From Ruminiclostridium hungatei (GTDB lineage Bacteria > Bacillota > Clostridia > Acetivibrionales > DSM-1351): DNA of 64,000 bases. Numbering within the stretch: the first letter of the stretch is position 1; every line of letters starts with the position of its first letter. A program made the translations under genes and the position numbers. The notes beneath the pieces were generated by a model. It saw only the letters and a list, made by a program, of their open reading frames with translations, was not told where the DNA came from and made no database searches. The DNA is taken from NCBI RefSeq assembly GCF_002051585.1, contig NZ_MZGX01000001.1, positions 62,001 to 126,000 of the forward strand, written 5' to 3'. Shown piece by piece: positions 43,024-51,899 of the stretch.

Positions 43024-43926
43024 ATGCTAGTGATAAATATTTTTTTAATAGCAGCAATACTTTGCATGGTTCTATATTTTGCAATAGTTATTATAAGAAA
43101 CCGAGCAAAATATATTGCATATATTGAAGCGCTAGACAGTAGTGAACCTTTTAAAAATTTCCTTATCTTCGGTTTGTTTGTTCTGGACAAATACAACTAT
43201 TCCTTCAACACCTCCTACGACAGAAGAATATTGAATTATGCAACTGAAATATATGGTCAGGAGTACTCCTCCTTCTATGCCAGAGTGGCCTATTCAAAAA
43301 AAATAGTTTTGATTATGCTGTTTATGGTCATTGAATTGATAACCTCTCTGGCTTCCGGGTATGACCCTGCCTATATGTGTTATGTCCCTGCAGTATCAGT
43401 GCTCCTATGGTTTCTGGAGGATGCCCGTCTGAAAAACCGGGTAAAAAAAAGAAGGCTTGGAATGCAATTGGAATTTCCTGATTTTATAAACAAGCTGACT
43501 TTATTGCTCAACGCCGGAATGACTATGTTCAAATCATGGGAAAAGATAGCTCTGGACAGAACAGCTCTTGAAAACAGTGAAAGTGCATTTTACATGGAGG
43601 TCAGTGCCACGGTGGCTGATATAAAAGCTGGAATGAATGAAAATGAAGCATACAGTCTTTTTGCAAAGAGAATAAGGACACCGGAGATATCAAGGCTTAT
43701 GTCTACTATCCTGCAAAATACCAAAAGAGGAGGCAATGACCTGGTGCTTTCCCTGAGACTTCAGGCACATGAATGTTGGGAAATGCGCAAAAATATCATC
43801 AGAAGGCTGGGTGAGGAAGCCGCAACAAAGCTGCTGCTTCCTATGATGCTCATGTTTTTTGCAATCCTGATAATAGTTGTAACCCCGGCATTTCTTTCTA
43901 TGCAGGGAATTGCCTCGGGGTTTTGA
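43024..43926 (+). CDS. tadC: TadC-like inner-membrane platform protein
   Basis: A 300-residue protein, the second GspF-type half of the Tad platform. It has an N-terminal span (1-22), a span pair at about 92-130, the cytoplasmic helical domain (LEFPDFINKLTLLLNAGMTMFKSWEKI) and C-terminal spans (LLLPMMLMFFAILIIVVTPAF). It follows TadB closely and precedes the small pilin gene, the usual order. ATG 43024. Confidence 0.9.
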   Translation: MLVINIFLIAAILCMVLYFAIVIIRNRAKYIAYIEALDSSEPFKNFLIFGLFVLDKYNYSFNTSYDRRILNYATEIYGQEYSSFYARVAYSKKIVLIMLFMVIELITSLASGYDPAYMCYVPAVSVLLWFLEDARLKNRVKKRRLGMQLEFPDFINKLTLLLNAGMTMFKSWEKIALDRTALENSESAFYMEVSATVADIKAGMNENEAYSLFAKRIRTPEISRLMSTILQNTKRGGNDLVLSLRLQAHECWEMRKNIIRRLGEEAATKLLLPMMLMFFAILIIVVTPAFLSMQGIASGF

Positions 43927-43965
43927 CTAATTATACATAAATATATTTAAAAGGAGGTGATGGCT

Positions 43966-44175
43966 ATGATACAGGAAATTAAAAGATTTATCCGGGAAGA
44001 GGACGGAATGGGAACGGTTGAGGTTATTATAATAATAGCTGTACTGGTAGGAGTGGCTCTATTATTTAGAAAGCAGCTTATAAATTTTGTTAATGGAATA
44101 ATAAACAATCTATTCCCTGATGCCAGCAAGCTTGAAAACAATAAAGCCGGAACACAGGGAACGCTTGGGGGCTGA
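43966..44175 (+). CDS. flp: Flp-type pilin
   Basis: A 69-residue protein, the likely major pilin. A short basic leader ends in Gly and is followed by a hydrophobic helix (EEDGMGTVEVIIIIAVLVGV), with the conserved Glu at position +5 after the predicted cleavage, as in type IVb pilins. ATG 43966 is preferred because AAGGAGGTGATGGCT gives good spacing; GTG 43957 and ATG 43960 are also in frame. The C-terminal tail is acidic/Gly-Thr rich. One copy only is present in this operon. Confidence 0.85.
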   Translation: MIQEIKRFIREEDGMGTVEVIIIIAVLVGVALLFRKQLINFVNGIINNLFPDASKLENNKAGTQGTLGG

Positions 44176-44210
44176 GACCTGAAATTTTTCCCGACAGGAG
44201 TTGATTATTG

Positions 44211-44882
44211 ATGGCTGTTTCTGAAAAGGATACTCTGATTACCAGATTTTGCAATATGAGAGCCAGCTTTACCCTGGAAGCCTCCTTGATTTTTTCTCTG
44301 GTTTTTCTTCTTTCAGCAGCACTGGTGTATATTTTCATATTAATGTACCAGCATGCGGCCCTGCAAAGCGTAACCTGCCAGGCGGCAAACAGAGGGGCTC
44401 AATATTATGTAAAACAATTTGATTCCAGCAATAAATGGTCTGACGAAGCTGGTTTGTATTGGAGAATCTTTGACGGGGAGGGAGATATTAAAAGAAACCA
44501 TATAGCTGAACATGCCTTAAATATGTCTAATCCTTCAATAATAAAATCTGAAGCGGATGCAACAATTTCAATCTCATATATTTATTTGATGAAACAGCTT
44601 AAGGTAGAGCATGAAAAAAAATATTTGCTGCCTGTTGGAGATTTGCTGGACATTTTCGGCATTCCTTCAAAGCTGAGCCTGCTCTCTGTAGTAACCTGTC
44701 CGCTTGAGGATAATGCGGAATTTATAAGAAATATGGATATGATTGCAGATATAAAAAACTGTCTGGTAAATAACGATAACAAATGGATAGGCAGCAGTAA
44801 AAAAATGGATGAGGCAATTGATAATCTGGTAAAAAATATTGAAAGACCGGTGGAAATACATGAAAGTTTTAAAAATAATTAA
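44211..44882 (+). CDS. TadE-like pseudopilin, first
   Basis: A 223-residue protein with an N-terminal hydrophobic segment of the TadE type (ASFTLEASLIFSLVFLLSAALVY), the Glu in the fifth position after a likely processing site. The remainder is extracytoplasmic. TadE/TadF proteins are pseudopilins needed for pilus assembly in the Tad system. ATG 44211 is preferred over the TTG three bases before it. The next gene starts inside its 3' end. Confidence 0.8.
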   Translation: MAVSEKDTLITRFCNMRASFTLEASLIFSLVFLLSAALVYIFILMYQHAALQSVTCQAANRGAQYYVKQFDSSNKWSDEAGLYWRIFDGEGDIKRNHIAEHALNMSNPSIIKSEADATISISYIYLMKQLKVEHEKKYLLPVGDLLDIFGIPSKLSLLSVVTCPLEDNAEFIRNMDMIADIKNCLVNNDNKWIGSSKKMDEAIDNLVKNIERPVEIHESFKNN

Positions 44883-47010
44883 TTACAGGGGAGCTATAAC
44901 TGTTTTTACAAGTATTGTTCTGGCATCTATTTTTCTGGTTGCCGGCATTTTCACAGATGCCGCAAGGATAAAGCTTGCTCAGGCACAGGTGCACAAGGCA
45001 AATCAGACAGCTCTTTCCTCCGTACTGGCTTGCTATAACAACGAGCTAAAGGACCTGTACGGACTTTTCGGGTATAACCTGGACTATGAAACACTTAATG
45101 ACAGTTATGAAGAATATTTCTCAAAAAACCTTAATATTGGCAGCAGGGATTTTCTTTATGGGTTCAACATAGAAAACATACGTCTGGAGCAAGCGTTCAG
45201 CCTTCAAAACAATGAGATTTTTGAGAATCAGCTTAAGGAATTCATGAAATACCGTGCACCAGTAAAAATCGTATCAGACCTGCTTTCAAAAATCCAGGGC
45301 ATAAGCAATCTTTCCAAAGGGTCAAAGATTTACAGAAGGAAAGTGGAGACTGAAAGGAAAGCGGGAGATATCGGGCAATTACAAATGCTGCTGGAGGAAA
45401 AGGCCAAAAGTATAAACAATTCGGATATAGCTCTGGAGCTTGGTGAGCTGAAAAACAAACTTAAAGAGAAAATCTCGGTTAAAGCCGGAATACTAAATGA
45501 ACTGAGCAGACTTGAAGGCGAATTTATGAACGAAGAGAATAGTGAAATAAGAGATAGTCTGTTAAGCAGCATAAGTTCAATAAAAGAGGAACTTCAAAAT
45601 ATTGAAGCGTCTGCTTCCGGGCTTAGGAATACCATGCTTGATACTATAAATCAGTATAAAAGCTATAATTCGGAGGCTTTGGAATATGCCGGAAATATTA
45701 CTTTACAAAAGCAAGAGCTTATTAAAAGAATGGAAGCAGAATTAGAGTCGGTTGCAGGCGGCACCAACGGTATTGAAGAAGTTCAGAAGGCTTACAGGGA
45801 TAGTATGCTATACATTAAATCTCTTGTTAAAGAGGATAATTCCGAGGCCATCACTGAGATTCTGGAAAGAAATATGAATAACTGTCTGAATTCCATAAAT
45901 TCAGCTTCCGAAAGTGATGACAGCTTTTTAATGACAATTGATCAATTATGCAGCGCTGCAGAAATAAATTACATTTTTAATAAATGCGTGCCGGTCTCTT
46001 CGGAGGAGGAAGACAATAGGGACAGGGTGCTTCAACTGCTGGAACAGGCCTTTACCCAAAAGGTACAGTTAAAAAGCATTGAAAATAATGTATTTAACCA
46101 GCTTCCCTCGAGAAAGGAACAGCAGCAACGGGAGGAAAACATTGATTGGAGTTTCAGGGACTTTAATTGGGACAGGGGTGCAGAAAAACAACTGCAATAT
46201 ATTGCTGACAGGGAAAGCAGTTTTTCCGGGCTGGCAGAAAATCTTGTAAATCAGCTTTACATAAATGAATATATTATGGGTACTTTCAGACATGATGTAG
46301 CTCTGCTTAAAAATGAAGATGAAAGCAAGGCCTTTAATTTAAGATCAGTAAGCAAATATGAAAGAGAGGGCTATTTTTCCTGCTTTGAGGTTGAGTATAT
46401 AATAAATGGAAACAGAGATGAAGCAGTAAATTCAATGCTTTTAAAATCTGAGATACTGGCTTTGCGGCTTGCTTCAAATGTTATTCATATATACACAGAT
46501 GCGGCAAAAATGAACAGACTAATCGGGCTGGCCGCAGCATTGAGCAGTTGGAGCGCAGGCCTTGCAGCGCCCATACTTCAAACCGTGCTGGTTTTCTCCT
46601 GGGCCATGCTGGAATCCCTTTATGATCTGGAACAATTAGGTCTGGGGGATAAAATAGTTCTTTTTAAGAATAAAGAGCAATGGAAAACCGATTTGTCAGG
46701 CCTGGTAAATAAAAATAACCCTTCCGGCCCTGAAGACAATCCATTATTACTCAGTTACCAGGATTATTTACGTGTATTTCTGCTTTTGACGGAGAGGGAC
46801 AAGAAGTTGGACCGTATTCAGGACCTTGTACAGATGAATATAGCCCTTTCAAGGCCTGGCTTCACTGTTGAAAATACCTTTGTGGCATTGCAGGCGGATA
46901 CGGACGTAACTATAAAAAACCTGTTTTTAGGTCTTCCTATATTTGCATCCCAATCAGGAGTCAAACTGTCACGCTCACTGATTAATGCAAGCATGCTGTT
47001 GAGTTACTAG
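44860..47010 (+). CDS. DUF5702-type protein in the Tad operon
   Basis: A 716-residue exported protein that begins with a TadE/TadG-type hydrophobic segment (GAITVFTSIVLASIFLVAGIFTDAARIKLAQAQVHKA). The large middle has long heptad-rich helices (residues about 130-320), probably a coiled coil, and hydrophobic stretches near 540-590. It resembles the DUF5702 family common in clostridial Tad loci. ATG 44860 lies within the preceding gene, whose stop is at 44880; translational coupling is likely. Its size suggests a pilus tip or surface component, but this is a guess. Confidence 0.8.
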   Translation: MKVLKIINYRGAITVFTSIVLASIFLVAGIFTDAARIKLAQAQVHKANQTALSSVLACYNNELKDLYGLFGYNLDYETLNDSYEEYFSKNLNIGSRDFLYGFNIENIRLEQAFSLQNNEIFENQLKEFMKYRAPVKIVSDLLSKIQGISNLSKGSKIYRRKVETERKAGDIGQLQMLLEEKAKSINNSDIALELGELKNKLKEKISVKAGILNELSRLEGEFMNEENSEIRDSLLSSISSIKEELQNIEASASGLRNTMLDTINQYKSYNSEALEYAGNITLQKQELIKRMEAELESVAGGTNGIEEVQKAYRDSMLYIKSLVKEDNSEAITEILERNMNNCLNSINSASESDDSFLMTIDQLCSAAEINYIFNKCVPVSSEEEDNRDRVLQLLEQAFTQKVQLKSIENNVFNQLPSRKEQQQREENIDWSFRDFNWDRGAEKQLQYIADRESSFSGLAENLVNQLYINEYIMGTFRHDVALLKNEDESKAFNLRSVSKYEREGYFSCFEVEYIINGNRDEAVNSMLLKSEILALRLASNVIHIYTDAAKMNRLIGLAAALSSWSAGLAAPILQTVLVFSWAMLESLYDLEQLGLGDKIVLFKNKEQWKTDLSGLVNKNNPSGPEDNPLLLSYQDYLRVFLLLTERDKKLDRIQDLVQMNIALSRPGFTVENTFVALQADTDVTIKNLFLGLPIFASQSGVKLSRSLINASMLLSY

Positions 47011-47026
47011 CTTCTCGGAGAAAAAT

Positions 47027-48115
47027 ATGAAGAACTTATGTAAAAGCAATATGTTTCTTAAGGGGTCCATTACAGTTGAAGCGGCAGTTATACTTCCATT
47101 TGCCATCATGGCTGTTCTGACTTTTGTCTTTATAATTAAAATTTATTATACCTATGATGTTGTTCAAAATGCCATAACAGGAACCGGCAGGCAGATGAGT
47201 GCATACAGTCTGCTCTATTATAAGACCGATGCTGAAGAAATCATAAGCGGCATTGAACGGTTCGGCAGCTCTGATGCGGTGAGTGATGCTCTGGGAGATA
47301 ACTGGCTGAGTTCCAGCCTTCGGGATGCAGGAAAAAATGCTGCGGATTATATAAGAACGCAGTTGGCATTAATACCGATAACCAGGCAATTGGTATCGAG
47401 ACAACTGGAGACCTGCTTTGGCGCAGACGCTGACAAGGCCCTGAGAAGGCTGGACATAACCGACGGGCTTTCCGGCTTGGATTTTTCACAAAGCAAAATG
47501 CTTGCAGACGGAAAGAGCATTGATATTATTGTACAATACAAAATTAACTTCCCGATTTTATCAGGTGTACTTCCTGAGATCCAAATAAGTCAAACTGCAT
47601 CTGTTTGCATATGGGCAGGTGAAAATGGAATAGGTGGTGAGGAGAACGGAGAAGCTGAAAAAACTGTTTGGGATATGTCAAACATAAAAAGAGGACAGGC
47701 TATAAGAAAACTTCAGGGGGCAAATCTGCCGTTTAATTTTCCTACAGTAGCCAGTTTTAAAAACGGTACTGCAACAAGCGTTAAGAGTTTGAATATTGAT
47801 GAGCCTTATTATAAGGATGCTGTGAGTCTGGAAAAGAAAATTTCAGGTTATGTAAAGAAGTTGGATGAGTTCTGGAGCGGAAGCTGTGGTGATATATCCA
47901 TAAATGAAAGTGAAATATTAAGAAAGGAACTTATACTCGTAATACCTGAAACCGAGCTTTCATCAGATCAACAGAATGTGGTTGACAGGTGTGTCAAACT
48001 GGCTGAATTGAGAGGTATCACATTAAATGTTATTAAAGCATATGGAAAAAAAGGGGGAAACAGTGGTGTGCCCGACACGGATGAAGGAGGTAAACAAAGT
48101 ACTGAGGGTGATTAA
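47027..48115 (+). CDS. TadE-like pseudopilin, second
   Basis: A 362-residue protein with the TadE-type segment LKGSITVEAAVILPFAIMAVLTFVFII (Glu at +5 after Gly), and a large extracytoplasmic domain of unknown fold. It ends in an apparently disordered Lys/Gly/Asp-rich tail. ATG 47027 has GGAG upstream. The downstream peptidase gene overlaps its 3' end by about 50 bases. Confidence 0.8.
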   Translation: MKNLCKSNMFLKGSITVEAAVILPFAIMAVLTFVFIIKIYYTYDVVQNAITGTGRQMSAYSLLYYKTDAEEIISGIERFGSSDAVSDALGDNWLSSSLRDAGKNAADYIRTQLALIPITRQLVSRQLETCFGADADKALRRLDITDGLSGLDFSQSKMLADGKSIDIIVQYKINFPILSGVLPEIQISQTASVCIWAGENGIGGEENGEAEKTVWDMSNIKRGQAIRKLQGANLPFNFPTVASFKNGTATSVKSLNIDEPYYKDAVSLEKKISGYVKKLDEFWSGSCGDISINESEILRKELILVIPETELSSDQQNVVDRCVKLAELRGITLNVIKAYGKKGGNSGVPDTDEGGKQSTEGD

Positions 48116-48653
48116 CAGCCTTATAAAAGGCAAGCAGAAAATATCCTTGCTCTGCTGTTTTGTTATTGCAGTTGCAAGTTCGGGAGCAGTATTTTCCGGG
48201 GTGGGCAAAACGGATAAGGGTATTCTGGCCGCTGCCTTGATGCTGGTTCAACTGGTGGCTGCTGCAAGTGACCTGAATTCAAAAATGATACCTTTACGGC
48301 TTATGCCCTTATCACTGCTGTTAGGAACAGTAATTTTATATTTGACTGGCGGTTCAGGTGGTTTTAAAAATCATATTATTGGAGGTTTAGTTGCTTTTGC
48401 TGCACTTGTAATTCTGATTTTTATTTCAAAAGGCCAGATAGGAGGGGGTGACTTACAGTTGTTTACTGTAACAGGTTTTTACACTGGCGGTTTTGTTGTC
48501 TTGAGTATAATATTATTATCAACGGTTTTCTCAGGGCTGTATTCTTTATTTCTCCTGATTCTCAGAAAGGGAGGCAGGAGCACTGAATTTGCATTTGCCC
48601 CGTTTGTTTTATATGCAACTGCCCTTGTAAGCCTTAACAGTTTGGATATATGA
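48063..48653 (+). CDS. prepilin peptidase-like A24 family protein, first
   Basis: A 196-residue membrane protein of the A24 leader peptidase family, expected to process Tad prepilins. The two Asp sites are AASDLNSKMIP and GQIGGGDLQLF, and there are about six hydrophobic segments. GTG 48063 or 48066 is chosen because AAGGGGGA at 48051-48058 precedes it; ATG 48027 and ATG 48081 are alternatives. It overlaps the preceding gene. A second A24 protein ends the operon. Confidence 0.75.
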   Translation: MVCPTRMKEVNKVLRVINSLIKGKQKISLLCCFVIAVASSGAVFSGVGKTDKGILAAALMLVQLVAAASDLNSKMIPLRLMPLSLLLGTVILYLTGGSGGFKNHIIGGLVAFAALVILIFISKGQIGGGDLQLFTVTGFYTGGFVVLSIILLSTVFSGLYSLFLLILRKGGRSTEFAFAPFVLYATALVSLNSLDI

Positions 48654-48720
48654 GCTATGGTACAAATTTATTTATAACTATGGATTGATAATACATTTGA
48701 TAATGGTAGGGTGATGCTTA

Positions 48721-50247
48721 TTGGAAGCCAACATGGCAGAGGGATTTGCAGCAGCGTTTGAAAACAGCGCGGCGGCCAGTTATTTGGTATTAAGTACAAA
48801 AGATAATTCAAACATACTGGATTACCAGGTACAGATGCTCCTGAGCAACAGGATAGGCGGTCTGCTGGAATTCAATATAAATTACACAGGTAATGATCTT
48901 AACTGCTTTTATAATATCACATCAAAATGTACCCTCGTTAATTACATGTCCAGAAGGAAATTCAAGAGAAATGAGTTTTTGATGCTGCTCCTTAATGTGA
49001 CAAATAATATTTGCCATATAAAGAACTATTTGCTGTATGAGAGTAATGTTCTTCTGGATGAAAGGTATATTTATGCTGACCCTGAAAAAGAGGAATTTTA
49101 CTTTGTGTATCTGCCTTTTTCATCATACAAGAATGATTACAAAGCATTTTTCTTAAAACTTGTTATTGAGCTTTCGGGCTTTTATGAGGAAGAAAGTGAC
49201 AATTACCTTCAAAAGCTTCTGGAGGAGATTAAAAGTGATTTATTCAGCCTCAGTGCACTAAGAACCAGGCTTGAAACGCTTCTGGGGTACGATGACAGAG
49301 CCATGTCCGAGACAGTGAGAGATATAAAGGCAGCCATAAAGAAAAATGCCAAATCAGATAATTCTGAAACATCAGGAGAAATGAAACCACAGGAAAGGAG
49401 CGTCCAGAGACTTTATACGGGGAAAGAAACAAGAAACATAAAGATTCCGGTCAAAAGTAATCACAGCAGGCAAAGTAATCAAAGTAATCAAAGTAATCAA
49501 AGCAAACCCGAAAATGATAAAAATACTCAACAGTCGGTTTCGGGAAGGTTTAACGGACAGGCAACAGTCTTTTTGCTCCTGCAGCCGGTTTTTATTACGG
49601 CATACATTTTAAGCCTTTCAAGCGGGGTTTTATTTACCGGTGACCGAGGACTTCCTGCAGCAGCTATTGCGTTTATTATTGTAGCATGTATAGATATTTT
49701 GATATTCAGGCTGATTAAGGAGCGGTATAAAAATGCAGCAGGTCTTGACGTATCAGGCGTAATCAGTCATATAACCGGTAAGATGAAAGCTGGCAGCCAA
49801 AATACAGGTTCAGGTCCGGGAAGGGAAACATCAAGAATGCACCAACAGCAATCGGATAAAAAACAGGATATACGGTCTCCGGCTGTTTACAACGGTGAGA
49901 CAGAAATACTTATAAAGCCCGGAATACAGGCAAATGCATATTTTAAGGAGGAGGAGGGGGAACTGGTGCTTGCACTTGACAAAAACAGCATACTGATAGG
50001 CAGGATGGAGAATTTTGTTGATGCCGTTGTAGACAGCAGTGCGGTGGGAAAAATCCATGCAGAGGTTATAAGGGAAGCCCAGGTCTACTATCTTGTAGAC
50101 TGCAACTCCAGAAATGGTACATATATAAATGAAAAACGGCTTTTGCCAAATACAAGAAGTCCGCTTTCAAATAATGATGCCGTAAGATTTGCAAACAGGG
50201 AGTTCAGATTCTTTTACACTGGCATACCTGAGGAGGAAGGCCGGTGA
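48721..50247 (+). CDS. DUF6382 and FHA domain protein
   Basis: A 508-residue protein: an N-terminal DUF6382-like region (about 1-190), a Gln/Ser/Asn-rich linker containing SNQSNQSNQSK (about 249-260), two membrane segments (about 280-330), and a C-terminal forkhead-associated domain (about 405-495: ILIGRMENFVDAVVDSS, IHAEV, DCNSRNGTYINEKRL) that binds phosphothreonine. TTG 48721 is the likely start, with GGGTGAT before it; ATG 48733 is an alternative. DUF6382-FHA proteins are typical of Gram-positive Tad loci and may link the motor to a Ser/Thr kinase. Confidence 0.82.
   Translation: MEANMAEGFAAAFENSAAASYLVLSTKDNSNILDYQVQMLLSNRIGGLLEFNINYTGNDLNCFYNITSKCTLVNYMSRRKFKRNEFLMLLLNVTNNICHIKNYLLYESNVLLDERYIYADPEKEEFYFVYLPFSSYKNDYKAFFLKLVIELSGFYEEESDNYLQKLLEEIKSDLFSLSALRTRLETLLGYDDRAMSETVRDIKAAIKKNAKSDNSETSGEMKPQERSVQRLYTGKETRNIKIPVKSNHSRQSNQSNQSNQSKPENDKNTQQSVSGRFNGQATVFLLLQPVFITAYILSLSSGVLFTGDRGLPAAAIAFIIVACIDILIFRLIKERYKNAAGLDVSGVISHITGKMKAGSQNTGSGPGRETSRMHQQQSDKKQDIRSPAVYNGETEILIKPGIQANAYFKEEEGELVLALDKNSILIGRMENFVDAVVDSSAVGKIHAEVIREAQVYYLVDCNSRNGTYINEKRLLPNTRSPLSNNDAVRFANREFRFFYTGIPEEEGR
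49468..49502 (+). repeat. short tandem repeat coding for the SNQ tract
   Basis: A 9-base unit, AGTAATCAA, is repeated three times, giving Ser-Asn-Gln three times within the FHA protein's linker, with a fourth, degenerate unit. In-frame changes in number would lengthen or shorten the linker without breaking the protein. Confidence 0.7.
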
Positions 50248-50765
50248 TTATTTACAGCCAGGTGTTCCTGTTGCTTGCGGCATCGGTAGTCAGTGATCTG
50301 AGGTCATCTAAAATAAAAAACACAGGTGTTTTCTTCTTTTTAATATCCGGAATCTTGTCAAATTACTGTTTACAAGGTTTGGAAGGCCTGAAACTGAGCT
50401 TGGCCGGTGCAGCCATACCTGTGCTGTTACTTGTGTTGTTCTTTTATCTGCGGCTGCTGGGAGCGGGAGATATTAAGCTGTACAGCGCAATAGGAGCACT
50501 GCTGGGCTGGAAAGCCGGGCTGTACGTGCTTGCCTATTCCATGCTTGCTGCAGGTGTGGTATCTTTTGCAAAATTATATGGTACAGGTGAAGCAAGAAGA
50601 GGCTTTACAGAATTATTTCATGAAATAATTCTGTTTTTCAACAGTGCAATTCCGGGCAACCAACTACCTCCGCCTGTGAATATCAATAACAGGCATGTTA
50701 TTAAGCTGTCTCCGGCAATTGCATTTGGTACGGGCCTTCAACTGCTTACCGGCCTGCTGTTATAA
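50244..50765 (+). CDS. prepilin peptidase TadV/CpaA-like, second A24 protein
   Basis: A 173-residue membrane protein with Asp sites in ASVVSDLRSSKIKN and LLGAGDIKLYSAIG, the two catalytic Asp motifs of A24 peptidases, and about six hydrophobic segments. GTG 50244 overlaps the FHA gene stop by 4 bases (GTGA), so the genes are translationally coupled. It is the last gene of the Tad operon. The two A24 proteins may divide the work between the Flp pilin and the TadE-type pseudopilins. Confidence 0.85.
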   Translation: MIIYSQVFLLLAASVVSDLRSSKIKNTGVFFFLISGILSNYCLQGLEGLKLSLAGAAIPVLLLVLFFYLRLLGAGDIKLYSAIGALLGWKAGLYVLAYSMLAAGVVSFAKLYGTGEARRGFTELFHEIILFFNSAIPGNQLPPPVNINNRHVIKLSPAIAFGTGLQLLTGLLL

Positions 50766-50802
50766 AACTGCCTTAAAGGACAGCTTACATAGCAAATTTT
50801 TA

Positions 50803-51678
50803 TTAACAGCTTTTGTAGCTTATATTTTCAAAGTCCCTGCAAAGCTGCAATATGTTTTCAAATTTTTCGGCAGCATCCTCATAGCCATCTTTGTACAGTT
50901 TTTTGAGGTTTTCGGGATTTCTCTCAAAGCGTGAGACCTGTACAGGCTGCTTTGGCCGGATTATTACGGCTTTATTCTGCTTTTCCAGTTCTTCAGCCAG
51001 GTCAATGCTTTCATTGTAAACCTGAGGCCTGTTTCTGATTGTATTTACCAGATTTGGATACTTCCTCAGCAGCAGCCTGTATAAAGGATAAAGATTGCTC
51101 TTCTTTTTTCTGTAACCGCCATGCTGGGTCATAATCACTATATGAGCATCAAAGCCGCAATCAACCGAATAGCGGATTGGTATGGAATCAGAAGGACCAC
51201 CGTCCACCAGCATTTTTCCTTCCACCTCCACAATAGGGGAAACAAGAGGAATAGAACTTGAGGCCCGGACATAAATGCCATCATCAAGCATATCCCGTAT
51301 GGGGGTATACATGGGCCGGCCTGTTGAGCAGTCTGTAGAAACGGCTGTGAGCCTGCATTCCGAATTTTTAAAACTATTATAGTCAAAAGGCAGAAGTCTG
51401 TTGGGTATATCATCAAACAGAAAATCCAAATTAAAAACAGAGCCCCTTGTAAATAGTCCCAAGAGACTCAAATAGCGCTTATCGGAACAAAAGCCGGCAT
51501 TGATATCCAGATTTCTTCCTCTTTGACCGGATATATAGGAAACTGAATTGCAGGCACCTGCTGAGACTCCGATTATATCCTGAAAAATAAGCCCCTGATC
51601 CATGAAATAATCCAGCACACCCGCGGTGTACAGTCCTCTCATTCCTCCGCCTTCAAGTATCAAGCTTACTTTTGCCAT
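50803..51678 (-). CDS. patatin-like phospholipase
   Basis: A 291-residue protein with a Ser-Asp dyad: the glycine-rich oxyanion loop GGGMRG (10-15), the nucleophile Ser39 in GVSAG and the Asp in LVDGGPSD near 158. Members hydrolyse the acyl chains of phospholipids. No signal peptide is seen, so it is likely cytosolic or membrane-associated. ATG 51678 has GGGAG nine bases upstream on the minus strand; a frame extending to 51705 is rejected. It is divergent from the zinc phospholipase-like gene, with 221 bases between. Confidence 0.92.
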   Translation of the reverse strand: MAKVSLILEGGGMRGLYTAGVLDYFMDQGLIFQDIIGVSAGACNSVSYISGQRGRNLDINAGFCSDKRYLSLLGLFTRGSVFNLDFLFDDIPNRLLPFDYNSFKNSECRLTAVSTDCSTGRPMYTPIRDMLDDGIYVRASSSIPLVSPIVEVEGKMLVDGGPSDSIPIRYSVDCGFDAHIVIMTQHGGYRKKKSNLYPLYRLLLRKYPNLVNTIRNRPQVYNESIDLAEELEKQNKAVIIRPKQPVQVSRFERNPENLKKLYKDGYEDAAEKFENILQLCRDFENISYKSC

Positions 51679-51899
51679 AGAAAGTAACTCCCTTATGTCA
51701 TACACGTGGTACTTGTAAAAATATACCTTTAACTATTTTCTTACTGAATTATACCTCTTTTTTTATCTATATTCAACAATGCTTTATTTTGTTTTTTCAG
51801 AGATAATTAATATTAAAGTACATATTCAGCCGCTACTGCTTAATATGCTTGGAAGTGTAAAAGCTATACCGCAGCTTTGTTCATTACTGGAGGATGTCA

